A DNA stretch of 40,143 bases from Clostridiales bacterium (GTDB lineage: Bacteria > Bacillota > Clostridia > Lachnospirales > WQUN01), in the NCBI GenBank assembly GCA_031269465.1, contig JAISZB010000063.1, forward strand, positions 1 to 40,143, in the 5' to 3' direction. Below, piece after piece: positions 1 through 6,949 of the stretch. The notes under the pieces were generated by a model. That model was not told where the DNA came from and did not search any database. It saw only the letters and a program-made list of their open reading frames with translations. A program made the translations under genes and the position numbers. Positions within the stretch are counted from its first letter, which is position 1. Every line of letters starts with the position of its first letter.

Positions 1-279
1 AACCGAAGGAAATTTAAAGGCCAGGGCTTTTTCAGGCTTCTCAGCGCATGCGCTTCATCCAAGACGATCATCCTCAGGGTACTCGTCGCCTGATGCGGCT
101 TCGGCTCTCAAAAAAAAGCCTTTTTTCAAACAAGGGGCCAGTGCGCCCAGACGCCTCCCAAAGAGCAGTCGATATTTAGCAATCCTGCTAATATTCTGTA
201 TTTATATGTAATTGTTAAATTTAATCATTAAAAATTCCGTAAACAATATTGTGAAATTTTTATCAAATCAAAAAACTGA

Positions 280-714
280 TCAAACTGGAGACTCATTTAC
301 TGTTTTAATATGTGTCTGGATCTTGTTCTCTATAGAAGGAGCAAGCCAACCTTTATGCTTTGATCTGACGCGATTGTTGAATCTCGGCTTCCTGCAGCGC
401 GTTTTCCTATTGCGCCTCGCACTCCTGAAGGCTTTTCTCGTCGAAAGCAGATCAACTATATCAGTCCTCAGCTTCACTTCAGCGAAATGCAATTCTTCTT
501 TCTCCGCAGTCGCGGAAATTCCTATTGTTTTGCTTCCCGCGTCTACTCCTAAAGCAATCGGCTGAGTATACTCCGTGCTTTCATACAGCAACTGGATTGC
601 AGAAGGCTCAAGCTTTGCAACCTTAGCCTTGCCGTCTTCTAATAGACGCCTCACTTTCCCACGGCGCTTTGTAGGCATCAAGGGCTTTCCATTCTTGTTC
701 AGAACATAAACCAT
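280..714 (-). pseudogene. iscB: IscB N-terminal remnant (HEARO-associated RNA-guided nuclease, truncated)
   Basis: The 144-residue product begins like IscB/IsrB proteins: an arginine-rich N-terminal segment (PLMPTKRRGKVRRLL, residues 11-25), a RuvC-I motif LGVDAGSKTIGIS with the catalytic Asp at 58, and an arginine-rich bridge helix (about 92-115). Similarity continues through KIQTHIKTVN and then stops at residue 144. RuvC-II, HNH, RuvC-III and the C-terminal domain are missing, since full IscB is roughly 400-500 residues, and the DNA beyond position 280 is AT-rich and unrelated. In the family this nuclease uses an omega RNA encoded just upstream on the same strand, which is what lies at 771-887/2769-2871. 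A GGAGGAAG ribosome site precedes the ATG. The fragment cannot form a full active site and is called a remnant. Family assignment is confident; any residual role, such as RNA binding, is speculation. Confidence 0.85.
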
Positions 715-770
715 ACATCTTCCTCCGCGCTTTTAGCGCATAGCGCGCATAAATCCCTATCTCTAGGGCA

Positions 771-887
771 GGCTGCCCTTCGCCAATGCTGTTCCAAGGT
801 TTTGTATGCCTATAGCACCGCCCCTTCCCCTAGATGACTGTTCAGCCGCAGGCCGTAGTGTCCAGGGCTGGAGCAAACGCCCCGGAG
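771..887 (-). ncRNA. HEARO omega RNA, copy 1, 3' half (interrupted by group II intron)
   Basis: This stretch repeats, with few changes, at 4342-4470 and 23825-23937; shared blocks include GTTCCAAGGTTTTG, GACTGTTCAGCC and CTGGAGCAAACGC. Read on the minus strand it lies between the intron and the iscB start, the position of the HEARO/omega RNA scaffold relative to IscB. The other half resumes at 2769 after the intron. The boundary was set by aligning with the uninterrupted copy at 23.8 kb. Without splicing the RNA would be broken. Confidence 0.8.
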
Positions 888-925
888 GTCGAGCAGGCGG
901 ACGCCTCGCGACATCCGCCCCCGCA

Positions 926-958
926 GATCCGTGCATGCACGATTCGCGCGCACGGCTC
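926..958 (-). ncRNA. Group II intron domain V hairpin
   Basis: On the minus strand this reads as a 33-nt hairpin beginning GAGCCGTGC and ending GCACGGATC, with the AGC catalytic-triad position kept. Domain V is normally 34 nt with this same start. One pair near the base (G opposite A, where G-U is usual) looks damaged. Its place between the reverse transcriptase frame and the intron 3' end fits group II architecture. Confidence 0.65.
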
Positions 959-980
959 CCCGCAATTAGCTTAATAAATA

Positions 981-2282
981 TCAGCTGTATATATTGACAT
1001 GGATGCGCGGCAAAACTAAAGGGAATATTTTGAGCATTTGCTCAAAGCCATCCCAAGCGCAGCTTTTCTTTCGGCTTCTCCGGTCGGGCCGTTTAAACAG
1101 CATCCGCTTGGCGAAATAGCCGAAGCTGCCAAGCTGCCTGCAGTTGTCTGCTATGCCGCAGCATTGACAGCGTCCGCGAAGTTTGAGGCTGATCATAAAA
1201 AAGAGATCCTTTAGGGGAAGATGCCGGCTGCGCTCAGCCCAGATGTTCATTTCCGCAAGTTCAAGCCGGAGCTTTCCGCGCGCCGTTTTTCGTTCCGCCC
1301 TGAATTTTCCATTTTTACTTTTTGAGCGGCAGTGTGCAGAACCCAGAAAATCGAATGTTTCGGGCTTTCCTTGCCGCCGCCGCTTCAGGTTCTCCCCTGC
1401 GAACCCGCCAAATTCTGCCAGCCGCGTTTTTGCCCGCTCCAATTCCAGTCCGAATAATGCGAATCCGTCCGCAATTGCCTTAAGAAAACGCTCGGCGCCG
1501 TCTTTGCGCTGAAATGCCGCTGCGGAATCGCCTGCGCAGGCGGCCAGCCCGCATTCTCCTCCGCAAGGTTGCCTCTTGAACGCAATATCGAACCATTGAG
1601 CCAGGGCGCAGCGCATGCAGATATTCGCGACTGTTGGCGGAGCTAAGCTTCCTTGCTCTGAGCCTTTCCCGCTTGCGCGCCATTTCCCGCCTTCCACGGC
1701 GCCGGCGGCGGGCGTCTTCTTGATGGGCCGGAGAATATTCGGGCCGGAAATCCTAAATCGCATTGGCTCGAGAATGCGCCCGCGCTCCATATTGCTGAAA
1801 AAGCCCTCGGCGCCGGCGTCGGCGATGCAGCCGGCCCTGCCATATCCTATCAGCCGGCTTGGCTCCTTCAAGGCGCCGCGGCATCCCAGTCTAGGCCGGA
1901 ATCCGAACATGCGCCCGCGAAGCTTCGGCTCGTACGCAGCCTCTAAAACCCGCTCGGGCGCGAATTGCGCGAGTTTGCCTTCGCATGCGGCCATTCCCGG
2001 CGGCCTTGGCTTTCCATCGGCCTTCGGCATGCAGGCCCGCAGCGGGGGCTGCGGCTTATAGCTCTTGCGCTTGAGGCGCTCCGCCAAGCTGTTTAAGTTT
2101 TCGCCTAGGCCGGCCCCGCACCCGGCTTTTGCAGCATGATCCGCGCCAGCCGCCTTCTCGCCGCCGAGTTCCTGATGGCGCTCTCCAAGCAAGCCTATGT
2201 TTATGAGGCGGCGCAGCGGCGCGGACGCCATTTGGGGATTTTGAGCCGGCAATTCACTTGTCCCGTCCAGTTTCGCCGCCAT
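981..2282 (-). pseudogene. ltrA: Group II intron reverse transcriptase/maturase, open frame but catalytically dead
   Basis: The 433-residue frame aligns end to end with group II intron RT/maturases: EKAAGAD (42-48), RLKRKSYKPQP (69-79), FGFRPRLGC (126-134), RT motif A (155-162), motif C (249-252), KPETFDFLG, the maturase X region (RGRCQCCGIADN, about 365-377) and the C-terminal VNIY. There is no C-terminal HNH endonuclease domain. Both catalytic sites are lost: motif A reads DAGAEGFF where the family has DADIKGFF, and the YADD box reads CAGD. The changes against the family pattern I know are mostly Tyr to Cys, His to Arg, Val to Ala, Thr to Ala, Leu to Pro and Ile to Met, i.e. A-to-G or T-to-C. 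The frame has no internal stop. I treat it as inactive for reverse transcription; splicing help cannot be excluded. Confidence 0.8.
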
Positions 2283-2768
2283 TCAGCCGCCCATCCCCGG
2301 GCATGGCGGATGCGTCCCTTGGCCGGGGCCCATTTGCGCGCCGCCCTTTCCTGCTCTGGCATTGCCCGGCATCATCGGCGCCATGGCGGCATCCGGCTCC
2401 CAAATCATCTTTTGGCCTCCTCCGCTTGCAGCGCTGTACGCCATGCTTCCAATTGCGGAAGAGCAATTTGGGCCTCCCGAGCCGCCACCCGCGCATTGTA
2501 CATCATGCCTGGCTCTCCGGCCCCGGGCTGCCGCGGCCCGCCTGCCTTGTCGCTTTGCGGCGCATCGCCTTCCGGTCAGGCAAAGCCGCCGGCGCGCTCC
2601 GCACTCAATTTTTTCGGGGCTCCATCACTTTCAGGCCCAACGCCCAGCCGCCGACGCTTAAAATGCTCCATTGCTGAAGCGCCTCCACGGCTCGCCGCCA
2701 GTGGCATGCCTCTGCCTTCCTGGACGGGGTTCCCGCCCGTTAATGTGTGCGGCATTGCTCGGTCGCTC

Positions 2769-2871
2769 CGCCTATATATTCTTGGACAGCGCAGTCTCTC
2801 GATGGAGGCTTAGGCTAGCCGATCAGGGCTTGCTAATGCAAGCCCCTAGCTTTAGCTATGGGGTGATTGAC
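2769..2871 (-). ncRNA. HEARO omega RNA, copy 1, 5' half
   Basis: This is the continuation of the RNA at 771-887 after removal of the intron. It shares the core CTATATATTCTTGGACAGCG and the block CTTAGGCTAG with the copies near 4.46 and 23.94 kb, and ends at the common boundary ATTGAC. On the minus strand this is the 5' end of the RNA. In IscB systems the guide lies at the 5' end and is taken from flanking DNA, so a guide, if made, would come from about 2872-2890. Confidence 0.8.
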
Positions 2872-2914
2872 CAGATTCAAAATCTGATCCGATCAACTGA
2901 AGCTCAAAAAACAA

Positions 2915-2947
2915 GAAACCATGGAGAAAGAAGAATTCCATGGTTTC
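2915..2947 (-). terminator. Rho-independent terminator of the 3.0-4.1 kb gene
   Basis: The perfect 10-bp stem GAAACCATGG / CCATGGTTTC has a 13-nt loop. On the minus strand it is followed by TTGTTTTTTG. It lies about 80 bp past the stop codon of the minus-strand gene. Confidence 0.75.
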
Positions 2948-3026
2948 CTGAGCAGTTCATAACGTTTATGATCCCCGCAAGGTCAAGAATCTTCAAGATA
3001 ACTATATCTTAAAAGATTATAAAGGC

Positions 3027-4118
3027 TTATTCACCCTCATCCGGCGGAGCTGTTGAAGGCGTCGCCTCCGGTGCGGGCGATGGCGTAGGTTCAGGTGTAG
3101 GCTCTGCGCTCGGCGTCGGAGCCAAGGTTGGAGTTTCTGCAGGAGGCGTCGGAGTCGGCGTCGAGGTTGGAGTTTCCGCAGGAGGCGTCGGAGTCGGCGT
3201 CGCGGCGGGAGGCGTCGGAGTCGCCGTCGGAGTCGGCGTTGACGACGGCGCAGGCGGTGTTGGCGTCGGGGTTGGGCCAATGTACGTAAACTGAATGTAC
3301 CTGTCCTCTGGAACGGCTGTGCCGGAGTTGATCCTTACCAGAGGCCGCCCAACTGCAACGTCCCATGTCAAATAGTAGAAAGTGAAAGTCGAATCCGCTC
3401 TTGTCACTCCGTACACAATCGGCCTGCCTTGAGAATCCGCGGACGTTCCGTAGTTGTCCAAGAGGCTGTAGAGATCTCTGCTGACTTGATTAAACGGCTT
3501 GCTTGCCAAATCATAGTTTATTCTAACCGGCGTAGGAGTGGGCGTTCCTGTCTTTGTCGGAGTCGGAGTCGGAGTCGGCGTCGATGAAGGCGTCGATCCC
3601 ACCGGAGCAATAATTACGCTTGTTCTGGCATTTGCCGGTTCGTCTGTGTAGGAAGCGATCTCAAGATCAAGAGCGCGGAGTATGTCTCGCAGGCTCCCCC
3701 AATTATATTGGTAATCTGGCAAATAAACCCAGCCAGGTTGCTCAGGCGTCATAAGGCGGCCAGAAGAGTCCCTTATCGGAGTTATGTTGAACTGGGTTTT
3801 TACTGTGGTAGTTCCTGAAAAGGCTATTGGCGTGAATTGTACGATGGACGCGTTTGACTTGTTAATTTGGTATGAGCCGTCAGCCATCCTATTGCTCACT
3901 GTTCCGCCGCAAGCTCCGACCAATGTGCGAAGCTGCGCTACATTGTATCCGCGTATGCGGAAAGTGTCGATGACGACGCTTGAACGCGACGAGTTCAGCC
4001 ACGTTATTGTCAGCTTATTTGGAGTTATGACTTCATTGTACGTGTCGGCGGCTGCAGCGTTTGCAGCGCCGAAAAAAAGCGTTGCGGCGACAGCCGCAGC
4101 AAATAAGATTTTTTTCAT
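3027..4118 (-). CDS. Secreted protein with stalk/copper-amine-oxidase-N-like domain and Thr-Pro-rich linkers
   Basis: The 363-residue product starts with a signal peptide (MKKILFAAAVAATLFFGAANA). The N-terminal half matches its neighbour at 5065-5991 closely: ITPNKLTI, DTFRIRGYNVAQLRTLV and YNWGSLRDILRALDLE occur in the same order. These phrases resemble the paired 'GNNYFKLRDIA' units of stalk-domain proteins related to the copper amine oxidase N-terminal domain, which are cell-surface modules in Bacillota. A short TPTPTP linker is followed by a second segment of about 90 residues and a long Thr/Pro/Ala-rich tail ending PPDEGE. Such tails usually span cell wall or are glycosylated. I chose the ATG at 4118 because the signal peptide starts there; its ribosome site is weak (GAG). 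Catalytic function is unknown. Confidence 0.75.
   Translation of the reverse strand: MKKILFAAAVAATLFFGAANAAAADTYNEVITPNKLTITWLNSSRSSVVIDTFRIRGYNVAQLRTLVGACGGTVSNRMADGSYQINKSNASIVQFTPIAFSGTTTVKTQFNITPIRDSSGRLMTPEQPGWVYLPDYQYNWGSLRDILRALDLEIASYTDEPANARTSVIIAPVGSTPSSTPTPTPTPTKTGTPTPTPVRINYDLASKPFNQVSRDLYSLLDNYGTSADSQGRPIVYGVTRADSTFTFYYLTWDVAVGRPLVRINSGTAVPEDRYIQFTYIGPTPTPTPPAPSSTPTPTATPTPPAATPTPTPPAETPTSTPTPTPPAETPTLAPTPSAEPTPEPTPSPAPEATPSTAPPDEGE
3066..3275. repeat. Low-complexity Thr-Pro/Ala-Pro coding repeat
   Basis: Near-repeats of GGCGTCGGAGTCGGCGT and GGAGTTTCCGCAGGAGGCGT encode the TPTPTPPAETP-type tail of the secreted protein. The unit is degenerate, and repeats of this kind expand and contract easily. 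A smaller tract of the same kind lies near 3535-3590. Confidence 0.8.
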
Positions 4119-4341
4119 TTTCTCAATTGCCGGGATCCGCTTTGCGGGCCAGCGCATTCCATTAATTCCTGATGGAATGGAATGGCGCATGTCGCGTGAA
4201 AGCGATTGGCGCCTGAAAGCTCCCGGCAACCTCCCTTCAAGTATTGGAATTATTTCCTCAGATTTGGCGCAGGAGACTCCCGCCTCAAATTCCATTAGGC
4301 GGGAGAGGAATGCGCCCCTTTAATTCTGCATTGCTGCAGCT

Positions 4342-4590
4342 GGCTGCCCTTCGCCAATGCCGTTCCAAGGTTTTGCATGCTTGCGGCGCTGTACCTGCCC
4401 ATCAGGACTGTTCAGCCATAAACCGTAGAGTTCGAAGCTGGAGCAAACGCTCCGAAGTACCTATATATTCTTGGACAGCGCAGCTTCCTAATGGAAACTT
4501 AGGCTAGCCGATCAGGACTTGCAATTGCAAGCCCCTGCCTCAAATACCAAAAGGTTTTAACCTTGAGATATTAGGCGGTGGGTTATTGAC
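4342..4590 (-). ncRNA. HEARO omega RNA, copy 2, no nuclease gene
   Basis: The whole HEARO RNA is present and uninterrupted. It shares TTCGCCAATGC-GTTCCAAGGTTTTG with copy 1, GACTGTTCAGCC and CTGGAGCAAACGC with copies 1 and 3, and the core CTATATATTCTTGGACAGCG with both. The 5' part (right end) has an enlarged stem (AAAAGGTTTTAACCTTGAG) not present in the others, and ends ATTGAC as they do. Where IscB would be expected (below 4342 on the minus strand) there is only the upstream region of the 3.0-4.1 kb gene. The copy therefore looks like a non-autonomous element or stand-alone omega RNA, and it separates two paralogous genes. Confidence 0.8.
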
Positions 4591-4979
4591 GAAACGACAA
4601 TCTTTTAGGTTTTCCCATGTCCATCCGCTTGCTCTTGCAGGATAGGGCCTATGCATGAATTGACCTACTCTTGTGCTTGGCCAAAGCTGTCTTGTTTTTT
4701 AAGTCGGTTGCGGCGAATCACCACCTTTCTTCCTCAGTCCAAATCTCGGTCATAGTATTTTTTACCAAGTGCGCCAGAAGATGCTTCCGTCCTAAATCAG
4801 TATATCACAATAAAGTAAAATGATCAATAAAATGTCTATACTAGGTGTAAATTAATATATTATCCTATTCGACAATAGATTTTATGATGCTCTGGGATTT
4901 CAGAAGCTGACTCTTAGGCGCATAAGCAAAGCAGCAAGAGAAGAAAATATTTGGAAATTCAGGAAAATCAGTGCAAGAA
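4591..4979. other. Intergenic stretch, nothing recognised
   Basis: About 390 bp outside the HEARO copy and before the terminator of the next gene. Reading both strands I see no frame with family signals and no repeat of the palindromic family. The part after 4790 is AT-rich. A guide for HEARO copy 2 would come from about 4591-4606. Confidence 0.5.
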
Positions 4980-5004
4980 AAGCGCCCGGCTGTTACGGGC
5001 GCTT
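4980..5004 (-). terminator. Rho-independent terminator of the 5.1-6.0 kb gene
   Basis: Stem AAGCGCCCG / CGGGCGCTT (9 bp, 7-nt loop) followed on the minus strand by TTTTC, about 60 bp after the stop of the minus-strand gene. Confidence 0.75.
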
Positions 5005-5064
5005 CACTTTATTTGATTATTCCTCGCACGACTTCGTTGCTGCAAGTTTCAGTCAGAGGCGGCC

Positions 5065-5991
5065 TTATTCCAGCTCTACCGGACTGAGATTCACCCCGCC
5101 GGTTCTGCCGTTATATCCGACCAGATAGGTATGAAGCTTTCCCGCTGAGTCGGTAAATCCCAGCGCGGTAAAGGGAATTCCTTCCGGCACGGTTGTGAGA
5201 AGCTCCAAGACTTCATTTTTCATTAGGCTTTCTTTATGATACTCTCCCTTTGCCTTGAAAGTGAAGTTCTCTCCGGACATCTCATACTCGACTTCGTAAA
5301 TCCTGATCTCACTGATTCCAGTTGGAGAATAGATCCATATCTGTTCGTCTCCACTTCTATCGACATAGCGCTTTACGCTTTTTGTCGCAGCGATGTAAGG
5401 CTTGATTTCTACGGCGTAATTGACATAGAACGGCTTATAGTCAATGTAGCCGGCAGGCGCAAGCGTTCCGACCTCGCCCGGCTTGTTTCCTATTACAACG
5501 GTAGTCGAGGCGTTTTTAGGATCATCGTCGACACTTTTGAGTTCGAGATTCAAGGCGCTTAAAACATCGCGTATGGAACCCCAGTTGTAGCTGTAGTCTG
5601 ATAGAAACACCCATCCCGGCTGCGCAGGCGCGGTAAGGCTTCCGTTCGCGTCCATGATCTTGGTAATGTTGTACTGAACCCTAACGTCTGTCACGCCTGA
5701 AAAAGCGATGTCTGAAAAAGGGGTTTTCTCGCCTCCGGGAACCACCCGGTACGCTTCTCCGGATTTAATGACGCTGCCGCCGCAGGCTTCAACCAATGTG
5801 CGAAGCTGAGCAACATTGTAGCCAACGATGCGGAATGTATCAATGGTCGTCTCGGGTTGCCTGTCGTCTTCCCATACGATTGTCAGTTTGTTGGGCGTTA
5901 TAGTTTCTACGCTCATTTGAGCCGCGAAGACATTTGCCGTAAAAAGCGGCAAACAGGCTAATGTCAAACCTATAACCAGTTTTTTAATCAT
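5065..5991 (-). CDS. Secreted stalk-domain-like protein, paralogue of the 3.0-4.1 kb gene
   Basis: The 308-residue product has a signal peptide (MIKKLVIGLTLACLPLFTANVFA, cut near AAQ). It shares its first ~160 residues with the neighbour: ITPNKLTIVW (31-40), FRIVGYNVAQLRTLVEACGG (53-72), QPGWVFLSDY and YNWGSIRDVLSALNLE. These two 'YN..LRD/LRT' units are like stalk or copper-amine-oxidase-N-type surface domains. The C-terminal ~130 residues are unrelated to the Thr-Pro tail of the paralogue and match nothing I know. The start is supported by AAGGTGG eight bases upstream of the ATG. A terminator lies downstream. The pair probably arose by tandem duplication before a HEARO RNA landed between them. 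Role beyond surface location is unknown. Confidence 0.75.
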   Translation of the reverse strand: MIKKLVIGLTLACLPLFTANVFAAQMSVETITPNKLTIVWEDDRQPETTIDTFRIVGYNVAQLRTLVEACGGSVIKSGEAYRVVPGGEKTPFSDIAFSGVTDVRVQYNITKIMDANGSLTAPAQPGWVFLSDYSYNWGSIRDVLSALNLELKSVDDDPKNASTTVVIGNKPGEVGTLAPAGYIDYKPFYVNYAVEIKPYIAATKSVKRYVDRSGDEQIWIYSPTGISEIRIYEVEYEMSGENFTFKAKGEYHKESLMKNEVLELLTTVPEGIPFTALGFTDSAGKLHTYLVGYNGRTGGVNLSPVELE

Positions 5992-6190
5992 TTCAATCCA
6001 CCTTCTGAATTCTTATCGATACCGTCAAGCGCTACTCCTCCGCTTTTTAAGCTGCGCCTTAAAAGCGGCTGTCTTTATCGCAGGCGATACATTGCCGCGC
6101 TTTTTTAACATGCTTTAGAAGAGCATAAATTCATTTTCCTCTTCAGACGGGAATTCTTGACGCAGAGCAGAATGGCTATTGAGATATGCA

Positions 6191-6349
6191 GATTTGCAGT
6201 CAACATACCTATTTTGGAGCTGACTGTCCACTGACGCTGATAATCTTAAATGCAGAATTCAGCGCTTCCTAGGCGCGAAATGCCGATATCTGCATTTCGC
6301 GCTCGTTGCAGCGTCAAGCTCCAAAATAGTAATTTTCATATGCAAATCT
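6191..6349. repeat. Palindromic repeat family, copy 1
   Basis: It starts with GATTTGCAGTCA and CCTATTTTGGAGCT, has the central palindrome GCGAAATGCCGATATCTGCA, and ends with the inverse AAGCTCCAAAATAG and TGCAAATCTG. This is one of the longest copies (about 159 bp) and can fold as one hairpin. Confidence 0.8.
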
Positions 6350-6597
6350 GTATAATCCATTTTGGCATTCCAAGCATCAATCCTTAGCGCAGCGGATGCT
6401 TTGCCCGAGCATGATAAAAACGCAGAGGACACTTGCATCAGGCGCGGCGTATGCGCCCTGAGAAAGCCATGTCCGAATTGCCCTGCAGTATTATATGCGC
6501 TGCGGCGGAAATACTTGACTGCATCGAGCGATAATTGCTGAAGAAAATGTTCGTCGCCCGAAGTACATCCGAAGCTTGCGAATTGGCCCTGCTGCAG

Positions 6598-6715
6598 TGA
6601 TTTGCATGTAAAATGGGCTGTTTTGGCGATTGACTGTGCATCAAGCGCGAATTGCCGATACCGGCATTTCGCGCCTTGCAAGAGGATGGAAACCTCGAAT
6701 ATATGACTGCAAATC
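6598..6715. repeat. Palindromic repeat family, copy 2 (diverged)
   Basis: It starts TGATTTGCATGT and ends GACTGCAAATC, with central GCCGATACCGGCATTTCGC. The left arm is diverged (GTTTTGGCGATTGACTGT) and the right arm is largely replaced. Confidence 0.65.
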
Positions 6716-6949
6716 GACGGTACATGCCGTCTGGAAAATAAAAGCTCAGATTTTTGATCTTGACGAATAGAGCTAAAATCGGAGCCTTTGAATATCCGGA
6801 TGCGCAAGTAAAAGGCTGCTATAGCAACGTTAAAAGGCCCGAAGCTGACGAAGAAGAGGCATTCGCCTTCATATCAGCTCCGGACCCTCCGCCTGATGCT
6901 TAAGCGTATAGGCATTGGCATCAAGCGATTGCCAGCCATTCTGAGTCAT

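Larger units (their letters stand above)
888..2768 (-). mobile_element. Group II intron inserted in the HEARO RNA
   Basis: The intron was delimited by comparing the interrupted HEARO RNA with the intact copy near 23.93 kb: the RNA reads ...TATATAGGC, then 1,881 bp, then CTCCGGGGCGTTTGCTCC. On the minus strand the insert starts GAGCGACC (family consensus GUGYG) and ends CTCGAC, agreeing with the usual 3' AY. It carries an intron-type reverse transcriptase frame at 981-2282 and a domain V-like hairpin at 926-958, followed by a domain VI-like stem (about 889-915) before the 3' end. The 5' part (about 2283-2768) should hold domains I-IV. It is far more GC-rich than its surroundings. Orientation matches the host RNA, so splicing would restore it if the ribozyme still works. 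Boundaries may be off by one or two bases. Confidence 0.8.

Noticed and set aside
1..118. Minus-strand piece reading MIVLDEAHALRSLKKP
   Set aside because: DEAH looks like a helicase motif, but the frame is about 24 codons to the window edge with no other helicase motif.
212..565. Plus-strand frame of 117 codons
   Set aside because: It runs antisense to the IscB remnant and has no ribosome site or family; a shadow of the real minus-strand coding.
1615..2813. Several long plus-strand frames opposite the intron
   Set aside because: The intron is very GC-rich, so stops are rare in all frames. The minus-strand frame alone shows a family (group II RT).
3017..3366. Arg-rich and Asp/Ser-rich minus-strand frames
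   Set aside because: They are other frames of the Thr-Pro repeat of the secreted protein; their composition follows from the repeat.
6259..6807. 182-codon minus-strand frame
   Set aside because: It runs through two palindromic repeat copies and has no recognisable family or ribosome site.
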